Positions 9,868-19,661 are shown, numbered from the stretch's first letter. The stretch is DNA of 25,882 nucleotides from JADLEX01 sp964586775 (GCA_964586775.1 CAZPJD010000090.1:1-25882), one strand, 5' to 3'. Made by a program: numbers and translations. The notes: generated by a model from the letters alone, not told the origin.

Positions 9868-9877
9868 CGATATATCG
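9868..9877. promoter_or_regulatory. Perfect 10-bp palindrome CGATATATCG in divergent promoter region
   Basis: CGATATATCG is its own reverse complement and lies in an AT-rich patch between the divergent DUF2804 and CoA-transferase genes, about 35 bases from each gene-proximal promoter element. It could be an operator, but a 10-bp palindrome can also arise by chance. Confidence 0.3.
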
Positions 9878-9902
9878 CGAAAAAGGCGAGTTGGACATCG
9901 CA

Positions 9903-9930
9903 TTGACATTCGGCGCGGCTTGGATTGAAT
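9903..9930 (+). promoter_or_regulatory. Sigma-70-type promoter for the CoA-transferase gene
   Basis: A perfect TTGACA (9903-9908) is followed after 16 bases by TTGAAT (9925-9930), which matches the -10 consensus at four of six positions. It lies about 50 bases before the chosen start at 9979. Confidence 0.5.
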
Positions 9931-9978
9931 GGCCCCGGCGCGAAGCGCCCCGAAAACTCCTCTCCTTTGGGAAATCCC

Positions 9979-11655
9979 ATGCTCCACGCACAATACCCCA
10001 AATGGTTCGAACGCCGCCTCGTCTCCAACCAGCAGGCGCTCGACGCGTGCGTGACGAGCGGAACGCGTATCGCGTCGGGCTTCGCCACGTCAGAACCCTA
10101 CACGTTCTACTCCACGCTATGGGACCACATTCAGACCGAGGACCTGACGGATATCTCCATCCGGCAGGGCCTGTTCATGGCGCCGCATCGGCTGTGCGTG
10201 GGCGATGCGCTGCAGGCCGAGGGGCTGCTCGACGGCCTCGTGCAAAACGGATTTTCGTCGAGCTCGATCTTCGGCAACCTCGCGCGCCTCGCCAACGCGG
10301 CGACGAAAAAAGTCGATGGTCTGAACAGGATCATCGAGCACTTTCAGGAGCTGCGCGAGCGGCGCGTGGTCTTCGTGTCGGCGTTCCTGGGCCAAGCGTC
10401 GAACATGATGATCCCGTCGAACGCGATCACGAACGTCATGGCGCCCGACTTCGTGGGGCGCAATCCGTCGCGCATGGGTATCGTGGATATGCAGTCGGTG
10501 CATTTTCCCGACGCGGTGGATTCGGTGATGCGCGAGCCCGATGGCCGGATGAAGGTGAATCTGGTCGTGCTCGTGATGACGCCACCCGACGAAAACGGGC
10601 TGATGAGCCACGGCGTGGCGAACGGCGCGACGGCCGACGCCCTCGACGCAGCCCTCGCCGATCCGACAACGAAGATCCTGCTGTACGTCAACGACCGGTA
10701 TCCCTTCACCTACGGCTACGGCGACGCCAGCAACGTGGTGCCGATCGACACGTTTCAAGACGCGGCGAAAGAGAACCGGCTGTATGTCGTCGAGGACGAG
10801 GCCGCGATCCCCGCGCTGCCCGCGGGCGCGTTCGATCACCCGGCCGAGACCGAGGTGGCGATCGCGAAGCTGGTGGTGGGGCACATCGAGGAAAACCTCG
10901 CCTTCACCGCGGGCCGCGCGTTGCAGGTGGGCATCGGCGGCACGGGCGTACTCGCCATCAAGGGGCTCATCGAATCGGGCTGGCGCGGGCGCGTTTACAC
11001 CGAGATGCTCGAACCCTTCACGCTCAAACTCTACGAGGCGGGCAAGATCGACGGCTCGCACTTCATCGAACGCAACGGCACGCGCACCGATCTGCCGGGC
11101 AAGATCGTCTGCACATTCACGCTGGGCGAGGCGGGTACCGACTTTTACGAAAAGCTGCACCGCAACCCCGATCTCGTGCTCGCGCCGGCGTCGCGCGTCG
11201 TCATCCCCGAAGGCTTCTATCGGGGCATGGGCATCAACAATATCCTCGGCATCGACTTTCAGGGGCACGTCAACAGCGGAGGGCGCGGCCACAACCACTA
11301 CTCGGGCATCGGCGGCGCGGCGGCGATCAATCGGGGTCTCGGGCGCGGCGGCGTCGCGTATCTGTGCATGAAGTCCACGCACACCGGCCTCGACGGCAAG
11401 CGCCACTCGTCAGTGTTTCCGTTCCTGCCCGAGGGCACGCCGGTGAGCCTGACCGGGCCCGATCTGATGGGCACGCGCGAGGGCGCGCGGTTCTTCCTCG
11501 CCACCGAGCAGGGCGTGGTGCGTATCAACGGCCTGTCGCAGTCGGAGTTCATTCGCGCGATCATCAGCGTCGCGCACCCCGACTTCCGAGATGAACTTGA
11601 ACAGCGCGCCTACGAAGAGTTCCGCGTGCGTTTTCGCACGCCGATGGACGAGTAG
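9979..11655 (+). CDS. Acetyl-CoA hydrolase/transferase family CoA-transferase
   Basis: The 558-residue protein belongs to the acetyl-CoA hydrolase/transferase family (Cat1, 4-hydroxybutyrate CoA-transferase, succinyl-CoA:acetate types). The N-terminal domain includes ASGFATSEPYTFYSTLWD. The C-terminal domain has QVGIGGTGVLAIKGL, then YTEMLEPF with E342 at the position of the catalytic Glu that carries the CoA thioester, and GINNILGIDFQGHVNSGG and YSGIGGAAAINRG, which line the CoA site. It would exchange CoA between acyl-CoA and a carboxylate such as acetate; the substrate is not readable. The ATG at 9979 has GGGAAA upstream and matches the family N-terminus; an earlier ATG at 9925 overlaps the promoter. 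It stands alone between divergent and downstream units. Confidence 0.92.
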   Translation: MLHAQYPKWFERRLVSNQQALDACVTSGTRIASGFATSEPYTFYSTLWDHIQTEDLTDISIRQGLFMAPHRLCVGDALQAEGLLDGLVQNGFSSSSIFGNLARLANAATKKVDGLNRIIEHFQELRERRVVFVSAFLGQASNMMIPSNAITNVMAPDFVGRNPSRMGIVDMQSVHFPDAVDSVMREPDGRMKVNLVVLVMTPPDENGLMSHGVANGATADALDAALADPTTKILLYVNDRYPFTYGYGDASNVVPIDTFQDAAKENRLYVVEDEAAIPALPAGAFDHPAETEVAIAKLVVGHIEENLAFTAGRALQVGIGGTGVLAIKGLIESGWRGRVYTEMLEPFTLKLYEAGKIDGSHFIERNGTRTDLPGKIVCTFTLGEAGTDFYEKLHRNPDLVLAPASRVVIPEGFYRGMGINNILGIDFQGHVNSGGRGHNHYSGIGGAAAINRGLGRGGVAYLCMKSTHTGLDGKRHSSVFPFLPEGTPVSLTGPDLMGTREGARFFLATEQGVVRINGLSQSEFIRAIISVAHPDFRDELEQRAYEEFRVRFRTPMDE

Positions 11656-11681
11656 GGGGATAGCGCGCATGTGAGTTTGGC

Positions 11682-11702
11682 GCACCGCCCGGCCAGCGGT
11701 GC
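11682..11702 (+). terminator. Hairpin after the CoA-transferase gene
   Basis: GCACCGC (11682-11688) pairs perfectly with GCGGTGC (11696-11702) over a seven-base loop, 27 bases after the stop. It is followed by AATATTGC rather than a T-tract, so termination is only plausible. Confidence 0.35.
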
Positions 11703-11712
11703 AATATTGCGC

Positions 11713-11742
11713 TGGACAACCGGCGAATCGTCGGCATAGATT
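11713..11742 (+). promoter_or_regulatory. Possible promoter for the small exported protein
   Basis: TGGACA (11713-11718) and TAGATT (11737-11742) are separated by 18 bases and match the sigma-70 consensus at five and four positions. They lie about 100 bases before the ATG at 11842. Confidence 0.3.
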
Positions 11743-11841
11743 CCACATATCGGTTGAAGTGCGGTCCGTTGTCGCGGCTCTCGTTCGGCGGCGCATTTCG
11801 TTGCGCTCAGGCTCCCACACCGTCACTCACGGAGGATAGCG

Positions 11842-12273
11842 ATGAAGAGGAAACTGCGGTGGATAGTTCCGTTCCTGATGCTGACGAGCCTACCGGTCGC
11901 CCTCGCAACGGGTGAAACCTTGAGCGCTGAACCGCCAGGGCCAGAGGAGTGCTTCCCGAAGAAATCCGTTTTCGCCGCTTCCCGAAACGCAGGCGACATC
12001 TGCGTGGAAAAAGATGCCGAAGGCATGCCTGTCAGACGAGGCGAGTACCATTTCACCATCACGACCGACGAAGGCCGTCAGGACGTGACGTCGGTTCAGC
12101 TTCGGTCGTCGAAGGATATGACGCTCGCCGAACTCAACTGCATCGCGAGTGTCTTACGCGAAACGAAGTGGGAGATTGAGCCCCACTGCGCGCCCTTGCT
12201 TGAATTGATGACCGGGTACGATCCGCCGGAAGGAATGCTGGAATCGATGCAGAAAGACCGGAAAGACGAGTAG
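11842..12273 (+). CDS. Small exported protein of unknown function
   Basis: The 143-residue protein has a classic signal peptide (MKRKLRWIVPFLMLTSLPVALA, about 1-22). The mature part of about 120 residues holds four Cys residues (in EECF, DICVEK, LNCIAS and PHCAPL), which could form two disulfides in the periplasm. A HFTITTDEGRQDVTSVQL segment looks like beta strands. I recognise no family. GGAGG lies six bases before the ATG, so the start is secure. It is a single-gene unit between the CoA-transferase gene and the convergent methyltransferase gene. Its composition is slightly less GC-rich than its neighbours. Confidence 0.75.
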   Translation: MKRKLRWIVPFLMLTSLPVALATGETLSAEPPGPEECFPKKSVFAASRNAGDICVEKDAEGMPVRRGEYHFTITTDEGRQDVTSVQLRSSKDMTLAELNCIASVLRETKWEIEPHCAPLLELMTGYDPPEGMLESMQKDRKDE

Positions 12274-12315
12274 GCAGGACCGCAAGAGTCCTCACTTGAT
12301 CGAATTCAAGAGGAG

Positions 12316-12357
12316 ATGTCCGTTCGAATTCCCGCATGGATGTCCTCGCGAATGTCC
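12316..12357. repeat. 12-bp phased ATGTCC repeat, array 1
   Basis: ATGTCC occurs at 12316, 12340 and 12352, with a degenerate ATTCCC at 12328, giving four units in exact 12-base phase. It lies in the gap between the small exported protein and the convergent methyltransferase gene. Read as codons, the array would encode MSVR-IPAW-MSSR-MSTG, with a stop after 23 codons. Confidence 0.75.
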
Positions 12358-12406
12358 ACTGGTTGTTCTTATATATCAAATAGTTAGCGAAGAAAACCGT
12401 TATTCG

Positions 12407-12436
12407 ATGTCCGCGCGGATGTCCCGAGAAATGTCC
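12407..12436. repeat. 12-bp phased ATGTCC repeat, array 2
   Basis: ATGTCC occurs at 12407, 12419 and 12431 in exact 12-base phase and the same orientation as array 1. The two arrays flank an AT-rich core of about 50 bases that includes TTATATATCAAATAG. Array 2 runs into a GTCCGG/CCGGAC hairpin. Confidence 0.75.
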
Positions 12437-12448
12437 GGTCCGCCGGAC
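12433..12448 (-). terminator. Hairpin downstream of the methyltransferase gene
   Basis: GTCCGG (12433-12438) pairs with CCGGAC (12443-12448) over a four-base loop, 25 bases beyond the methyltransferase stop on the minus strand. It is followed there by ATTTCTCG, only a weak T-rich tail. Confidence 0.3.
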
Positions 12449-12472
12449 GCGATGGGTGGTCACTTTGGACGG

Positions 12473-13381
12473 TCAGACGCCCACCTCCACCCGCGCGGCG
12501 CGGTAGAACGAAAACCCGCGCATCCGGCGACCGGCATCGCCCCAATATCGCGCGCGGTAGTCATCGGCTCCGTGATCTTCGCGAAGCGTCAGGCCGCACG
12601 CGGCGAGATCGGCGGCGAGCGACGCGGGGTCGAACCCGAAGACCCACGGCTCGCCCTCGTTCGACACGCGATCCCGTGAGAAATCCGCGCCGTCGAATCG
12701 GACCGTGCCGTCGATCAGGCCGCGATGGATGTACGTGAAGACGAGCTGCGACCACGGCGCGCACGTTTCGGCGAGCGCGCGAAGCGTGCGTTCGACCGCG
12801 GGCGCGGGAAGGTAGTGCGTGACGCCTTCCCAGATGACGAAGACCGGCCGCGACAGATCCAAATCCGCCCCGCGAAGGACGTCGCGCAGATCGACGGCGG
12901 ACAGATCGGCGGCGAGATAAGCGACATGCGCGGGCAGCGCGCCGAGTATTCGCGCAATACCCGCTCGCTTGAGAGCCTGCGTCGAGGGATGGTCGATCTC
13001 CGCGACGCGCGCCGTCGCCAACTCGGGCAACCGATGGGCGCGGCTGTCGAAGCCCGCGCCGAGGATGACGAATTGGTCCGTTCCTCGGCGGGCCGCGTCG
13101 CGCACCCAATCGTCGATCAGCCGCGTGCGGGCCACGCCTGACGTCATCGCGCCGGGCCAGTGGCGCTCCACGTAGCCGCGAACGAGCGGGCCCAGCGCGG
13201 GCAGCGCCGAAGCGCAAACCCATGCGCGCATCGACACCGGAAGAAAATGCGCGGCGAACCGATCATCGACGATGCGGCTTCCCGCGGGGCGGCGCGCCGT
13301 TTCGAGCGCGCGAAATCCCGCGGCGAACAAGGCGGTGCGACTGGCGCGGCCGGGATTCAAATCCGACCCTTTCCCGTGCAA
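12473..13381 (-). CDS. Class I SAM-dependent methyltransferase, LCMT/TIGR00027 type
   Basis: The 302-residue protein has the leucine-carboxyl-methyltransferase-like layout: N-terminal ASRTALFAAGFRALET, then RTRLIDDWV, motif I FVILGAGFDSRAHRL (about 104-118), acidic AEID (about 127-130) for SAM ribose binding, and VFVIWEGVTHYLP. These proteins methylate carboxyl or hydroxyl groups of small molecules or proteins; many bacterial members have no known substrate. No ATG or GTG fits the N-terminus: an in-frame stop lies just upstream, and the only usable starts are TTG at 13381 or 13360. I give the first; the second is equally possible. It diverges from the lipoprotein gene at 13478. Confidence 0.82.
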   Translation of the reverse strand: MHGKGSDLNPGRASRTALFAAGFRALETARRPAGSRIVDDRFAAHFLPVSMRAWVCASALPALGPLVRGYVERHWPGAMTSGVARTRLIDDWVRDAARRGTDQFVILGAGFDSRAHRLPELATARVAEIDHPSTQALKRAGIARILGALPAHVAYLAADLSAVDLRDVLRGADLDLSRPVFVIWEGVTHYLPAPAVERTLRALAETCAPWSQLVFTYIHRGLIDGTVRFDGADFSRDRVSNEGEPWVFGFDPASLAADLAACGLTLREDHGADDYRARYWGDAGRRMRGFSFYRAARVEVGV

Positions 13382-13415
13382 TTCATCGAAATCATTTTAA
13401 GTTCGTGCTTCGACA

Positions 13416-13453
13416 TTGACATCCGTGTCGGGAAAGACCCACAATTTTATACT
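13416..13453 (+). promoter_or_regulatory. Promoter-like elements before the second lipoprotein gene
   Basis: A perfect TTGACA (13416-13421) and a good -10, TATACT (13448-13453), lie in an AT-rich patch before the ATG at 13478. Their spacing (26 bases) is too long for one promoter, so they may belong to different or weaker promoters. Confidence 0.25.
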
Positions 13454-13477
13454 TGGTTCCTTTTCACGGGTGAATCC

Positions 13478-14641
13478 ATGAACACATCGCACTTCACGAT
13501 TCTCGCGCTGCTCGTGTACTCGTTTCTCGTCTGCGGGTGCGGCGACGACGGCTCGTCGTCCGCGAGCGACGACGACGTGGATGGCGACGGTGCGGTCGAC
13601 GACGACGCCGTATTCGAAAATCCATCGGACGACGACGGGCACTCGGTCATCACGTCCCGGGGTTCGCTGCTCGAACGCTTCATGCCCGTGATCGTGCAAC
13701 AACTGCCGCCGGACGATTTCGACCTGCCCTATCCGCCCGAATACGACCTGATGGGCGAGGTGCGTGTCGGCCCCGGCGACGAGGAGTTCCGGCACATCGT
13801 GTCGGTCGATACCGACGCGCCCACCGTGTACGCCACCGTGCGCCACACGCGCATCGGCACGCACGAGTTCACGCAGCTCGTCTACGCGACGTTCTATCCG
13901 GCGCGCGCGCCGCAAGTGACCTTTGAACAAAACCCCCTCAAGTACATCCCCGAGTACCTCGACTCGGGCGCGATCGACGGCAAGGTCATTCGTATCACGC
14001 TCGACGCCACCGAACGCGTTCCGCTCTTCATCGAGGTCGCGCGGACCTGCGGCTGCGATTGGAAGATGTACGTCAACCGGGTCGTGGACGACGCGGCGCG
14101 CGCCGAGGCCGAGGCCGCGGGCGTCGAGTACGCCGGCCTGGTCGATCCCAAGGCGCCGCACGACGTGCCCTACGTCTGGATCATGCCCGCCGATTTCATG
14201 GTGCCCGACGCGCGGCCGGTCATCGTGGCGGATTGGGGATGGGACGATTACCCGCATCAGTTGATGGCGTCGTTCACGAGTGTGGAGCAGTGGCTCGGTT
14301 CGGACCTCGACGTGGAGACGGGCGTCGTCTACGCCCCCGCCGGCGCGACGATCGACGACGAGGCGGCGCTGCCCGTCGAGACCTACGCAACGGCGGACTA
14401 CGACGTGCTCTACACACTGCCGTCGGGCGACGAACCCGGCGTCGGCATCTTCGACGGTCGCGGCTATATCTGGAATTCCTACGCGCGCTGGGCGTGCTGG
14501 GAGTGCTGGGGTCCGAACGCGATTTTCGCGGGAACGCCCCGCGACCTCGCCGACCTCGAGGTCGTCCACGAGACGATGCACTACTGGGATGCGGAAACGC
14601 TCATCGGACGTTTCATCACGCTGCCCGCGTCGATCTTCTGA
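13478..14641 (+). CDS. Lipoprotein with Asp-rich linker, unknown function
   Basis: The 387-residue protein has a short signal peptide ending in lipobox VCGC (lipidated Cys probably C21). A linker rich in Asp and Ser follows (about 23-52), then a domain of about 330 residues that I do not recognise. Notable parts are ARTCGCDWKMYVNRVVDD, PYVWIMPADFMVPDARPV, ADWGWDDYPHQ, and a Trp/Cys-rich YARWACWECWGPN. A HETMH sequence (fits HExxH) lies about 20 residues from the C-terminus. The ATG at 13478 is chosen because it begins the signal peptide; the frame is open further upstream without a plausible start. The stop is 17 bases before the next gene's GTG, so cotranscription with the reductase is likely. 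Confidence 0.8.
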   Translation: MNTSHFTILALLVYSFLVCGCGDDGSSSASDDDVDGDGAVDDDAVFENPSDDDGHSVITSRGSLLERFMPVIVQQLPPDDFDLPYPPEYDLMGEVRVGPGDEEFRHIVSVDTDAPTVYATVRHTRIGTHEFTQLVYATFYPARAPQVTFEQNPLKYIPEYLDSGAIDGKVIRITLDATERVPLFIEVARTCGCDWKMYVNRVVDDAARAEAEAAGVEYAGLVDPKAPHDVPYVWIMPADFMVPDARPVIVADWGWDDYPHQLMASFTSVEQWLGSDLDVETGVVYAPAGATIDDEAALPVETYATADYDVLYTLPSGDEPGVGIFDGRGYIWNSYARWACWECWGPNAIFAGTPRDLADLEVVHETMHYWDAETLIGRFITLPASIF

Positions 14642-14658
14642 CGCGATTGGAGAGCGAT

Positions 14659-15726
14659 GTGTCCGCCGACTGGATGATTTACGGCGCGAACGGCTACACC
14701 GCCGAGCTCGTGCTCGACCTCGGCGCGGCGCGCGGCCTGCGTCCCGTACTCGCCGGGCGGCGCGAGGAGTCGATCCGCCCCATCGCGGAAAAACTCGGGC
14801 TGTCGTACCGCGTCTTCGGGCTGGACGACGCCGCCGCCGTGCGACGCGGCATCGAGGGCGCGCGCGCCGTCGTCAACCTCGCCGGGCCCTATTCACGCAC
14901 CGCGAAACCGATCGTCGACGCGTGCCTCGCGACGGGCGCGCACTACCTGGACATCACCGGCGAGATCGATGTCTTCGAGTGGGTGATCGCGAAACGCGCC
15001 GAGGCCGAGCGCGCGGGGTGCGTGCTCATCTCCGGCGTCGGGTTCGACGTGGTGCCGACGGACTGCGTGGCGAAGATGCTCGCCGAGGCGCTGCCCGACG
15101 CGCGCGAATTGGAACTCGCCTTCGCGCCCTTCGGCCCGGGCGGCATCAGCCGGGGCACGCTCAAGACCATGCTCGAAAACGTCGGACGCGGCGCGCGGGT
15201 GCGTGTGGACGGCGAGATCCGCGCCGTGCCCTTCGACTGGCGCACGCCGCGCATTCGTTTCGCGCAGGGCGAGCGCGCGTGCGTGACGCTGCCGTGGGGC
15301 GACGTTTCGACGGCGTATCACTCCACCGGCATCCCCAACGTCGCGGTGTACATGGCCGCGCCGGGTTCGTTCGCGCGCACCATGCGCGTGCTGCGTCCGC
15401 TGATCGCCCCCGCGCCCGTGCACCGCGCGCTGCAATGGATCGTGACACGCACCATGACCGGGCCCGACCGCACGCAACGCGAGAAGGCGGCTTCGGGCAT
15501 CTGGGGGCGCGCGACGAACGCGGCGGGCGACTCGGTCGAGATCCTGCTGACCAGTCCGGAAGGTTACACGCTGACCGCCGAGAGTACGCTGGCCGCGCTG
15601 GATCGCGTGTTGGCGGGCGAGGTGCGGCCCGGGGCATGGACGCCGTCGGTCGCGTTCGGCAAGGACTTCGTGCGGGCCCTATCCAACGTGTGGATCTCGG
15701 AGATTCGCGAAGGCCGGCGCGCGTAG
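14659..15726 (+). CDS. Saccharopine dehydrogenase-like / trans-acting enoyl reductase family protein
   Basis: The 355-residue protein has an N-terminal Rossmann fold with IYGANGYTAELVLD (about 7-20), LAGRREE, VVNLAGPYSRTAKPIVDAC and HYLDITGEIDVFEWV, the standard order for the saccharopine-dehydrogenase NADP-binding family. It also contains GVGFDVVPTDCVA, seen in Rv2953-like trans-acting enoyl reductases. A reductase acting on a lipid or small molecule is likely; substrate and pathway are unknown. GGAG at 14649-14652 is spaced six bases from GTG at 14659, which gives the natural N-terminus; ATG 14674 would cut into the first strand. It follows the lipoprotein gene by 17 bases. Confidence 0.85.
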   Translation: MSADWMIYGANGYTAELVLDLGAARGLRPVLAGRREESIRPIAEKLGLSYRVFGLDDAAAVRRGIEGARAVVNLAGPYSRTAKPIVDACLATGAHYLDITGEIDVFEWVIAKRAEAERAGCVLISGVGFDVVPTDCVAKMLAEALPDARELELAFAPFGPGGISRGTLKTMLENVGRGARVRVDGEIRAVPFDWRTPRIRFAQGERACVTLPWGDVSTAYHSTGIPNVAVYMAAPGSFARTMRVLRPLIAPAPVHRALQWIVTRTMTGPDRTQREKAASGIWGRATNAAGDSVEILLTSPEGYTLTAESTLAALDRVLAGEVRPGAWTPSVAFGKDFVRALSNVWISEIREGRRA

Positions 15727-15796
15727 CCGAATTGACAGGTGGACAAGCTCGCCCGCTTCGCCTAAGCGTGAAGAACACCATGCTTCGGAAACCGAC

Positions 15797-16483
15797 ATGA
15801 GTCTTCGTGAGTCCGCGAAAAAACACGTCGCCGAGTTCGGCCAGGCTGTGCGCAAGGACTTTCGCAGCCTCTTCCTCACGGGCCTGCTCGTCATCATCCC
15901 GATCTGGGTGACGTACCTGACGATCCGCTTTCTGATCGGCATGGCCGACGACGCGGTGCTGATCCTGCCGCCGGCGCTGCGTCCCGAAAACCTGCTCGGG
16001 TTCCACATTCCCGGCTCGGGTCTGGTCGTCGCGATCTTCATCATCCTCGTCGCCGGGTTCGTCGCGCGAAACGTGCTGGGCAAGCGGCTCGTGGCGTGGG
16101 GCGAGGAGATGATCGCGAAGATTCCGCTGGTGCGCAGCGTGTATTCGGCGATCAAGAAGTTTACCTACACGATTCTGGGCAACAACCAGAACTTTCAGCG
16201 GGCCGTCATCATCGAGTATCCCCGCACGGGCGCCTGGACGATCGGCTTCGTGACCAACAAAGCGGAAAAGCGCCAGATGTCGGACGACTTTCCGGAAGAC
16301 ATGCTCGCGGTCTTCGTGACGACGACGCCGAACCCCACTTCGGGGTGGGTGGTCTTTGTGCCCGAGCGCGACTGCATCCCGCTCAACATGAGCGTGGAAG
16401 AGGCGTTCAAGGTCGTCGTTTCGGGCGGCGTCGTGATGCCGGACCCGTCCGAGGTGCGCGTGGAAACGCCCGGCAACGCGTGA
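15797..16483 (+). CDS. DUF502 family inner-membrane protein
   Basis: The 228-residue protein fits the DUF502 family: a charged N-terminus, LFLTGLLVIIPIWVTYLTI (TM1, about 25-45), a GSGLVVAIFIILVAGFVARN segment (TM2, about 73-92), then the conserved KIPLVRSVYSAIKKFT block and a soluble C-terminal domain with FVPERDCIPLNMSVEEAFKVVVSGG. Members are inner-membrane proteins of unknown function found in many Gram-negative bacteria and plants. The ATG at 15797 overlaps the stop of a six-residue ORF (15780-15800). Only a weak GGAA precedes the start, so translation may depend on coupling to that short ORF or on an unusual site. A TTGACA at 15732-15737 lacks a good -10. Confidence 0.9.
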   Translation: MSLRESAKKHVAEFGQAVRKDFRSLFLTGLLVIIPIWVTYLTIRFLIGMADDAVLILPPALRPENLLGFHIPGSGLVVAIFIILVAGFVARNVLGKRLVAWGEEMIAKIPLVRSVYSAIKKFTYTILGNNQNFQRAVIIEYPRTGAWTIGFVTNKAEKRQMSDDFPEDMLAVFVTTTPNPTSGWVVFVPERDCIPLNMSVEEAFKVVVSGGVVMPDPSEVRVETPGNA

Positions 16484-16606
16484 TGTGAGCGAGCCTGACG
16501 CAACGTAACGACGCTTGCCGGTCGGTGGACGCGCGATTGATTCCCCGATCGGCATTTGGCACACTGGCGAAGCTGTTGTGCAATTCGCATTCGGGATGCG
16601 TGGTCG

Positions 16607-16927
16607 ATGGTGATTCGGGCGCTCACGGCGGCGGAAATCGAGGCCGCGTACGCCATCGCCCCCCGGACGTCGGGGGACGAGCGTTCGCGTTTTCCCGCCG
16701 CGATCGCGCCTCGCGAAGAACGGACACCGGCCCGCGAACGATCCGCGCGGGATTCCTCGGGCCGCGCCGCCTATCCGCGAATGACCGTCAGCGAATACCG
16801 CGCCGAGTCCGCCGCCGTCTCGCCCTTCGCCACCGCGATTCCGCGCGCCGCGGTCTTTTACGACGAGGTGGAGCGCATCGCCAAAGGCCGGTACGAACGC
16901 GGCCGATTGGTCGATCGGGACGCATGA
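16607..16927 (+). CDS. Small hypothetical protein
   Basis: This 106-codon frame starts MVIRALTAAEIEAAYAIA and ends VFYDEVERIAKGRYERG. Third codon positions are strongly G/C and rare codons are few, as in the neighbouring real genes, which supports coding. The middle (about 25-60) is Arg/Ser/Pro-rich and probably disordered, with helical ends. No family is recognised, and the ribosome binding site is poor. A TTG at 16556 would add 17 residues. It sits alone between the DUF502 gene and lon. It may be real but is the least certain complete gene in the window. Confidence 0.45.
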   Translation: MVIRALTAAEIEAAYAIAPRTSGDERSRFPAAIAPREERTPARERSARDSSGRAAYPRMTVSEYRAESAAVSPFATAIPRAAVFYDEVERIAKGRYERGRLVDRDA

Positions 16928-16965
16928 GCACACCGGATTTCGCCGACATTTCCTGACGCTTCTCT

Positions 16966-16992
16966 TTGACTTGGCGCGCGCGGGCGTGATAG
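16966..16992 (+). promoter_or_regulatory. Possible lon promoter
   Basis: TTGACT (16966-16971) is followed by TGATAGGA starting at 16987, in the only AT-containing patch before lon. The spacing is 15 to 17 bases depending on how the -10 is placed. No clear heat-shock sigma-32 pattern is visible. Confidence 0.35.
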
Positions 16993-17044
16993 GACTTCGC
17001 ACGACCGGCCGCCGCGCGGACGAGCAGCCGGCAAAGGATGTGAG

Positions 17045-19468
<2,424 letters not shown>

Positions 19469-19496
19469 CCCTTCGACGCACTCCCGATCTGTGGCA

Positions 19497-19526
19497 GGGC
19501 GACCGGAACACCCGGTTCGCCCTTTT
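19497..19526 (+). terminator. Rho-independent terminator of lon
   Basis: A 10-bp stem with one bulged base (GGGCGACCGG 19497-19506 with CCGGTTCGCCC 19512-19522), loop AACAC, runs directly into TTTT (19523-19526), 28 bases after the lon stop. Confidence 0.85.
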
Positions 19527-19530
19527 CCGC

Positions 19531-19560
19531 TTGCCAACGGATTTGTTGCCAACAGATTTG
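19531..19560. repeat. 15-bp tandem repeat, two copies
   Basis: TTGCCAACGGATTTG (19531-19545) is followed at once by TTGCCAACAGATTTG (19546-19560), 14 of 15 bases identical, and then by TTG as the start of a third copy. It lies between the lon terminator and the tRNA-Gln promoter. Confidence 0.8.
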
Positions 19561-19586
19561 TTGGGGAAATCCGCCCCCTCCCCGAA

Positions 19587-19614
19587 TTGATTTGAGAGCG
19601 CGCGTGCGTATAAT
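19587..19614 (+). promoter_or_regulatory. tRNA-Gln promoter with -10 inside an inverted repeat
   Basis: TTGATT (19587-19592), 16 bases, then a perfect TATAAT (19609-19614). The -10 lies between GCGTGCG (19602-19608) and its exact complement CGCACGC (19616-19622). Transcription would start near 19621, about 40 bases before the mature tRNA. Confidence 0.75.
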
Positions 19615-19661
19615 GCGCACGCCTCGCGGGGGCCTAGCGCCGTCGCGACGGCGTGTCGTTT

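Noticed and set aside
9891..9907. Sigma-54 promoter before the CoA-transferase gene
   Set aside because: TGG and TTG have the right spacing, but the -12 GC and most of the -24 element do not match. The overlapping TTGACA/TTGAAT sigma-70 promoter fits better.
12316..12436. CRISPR array or a protein-coding gene from the ATGTCC repeats
   Set aside because: Repeats are far too short, have no uniform spacers, and the frame of array 1 stops after 23 codons with no suitable ribosome binding distance.
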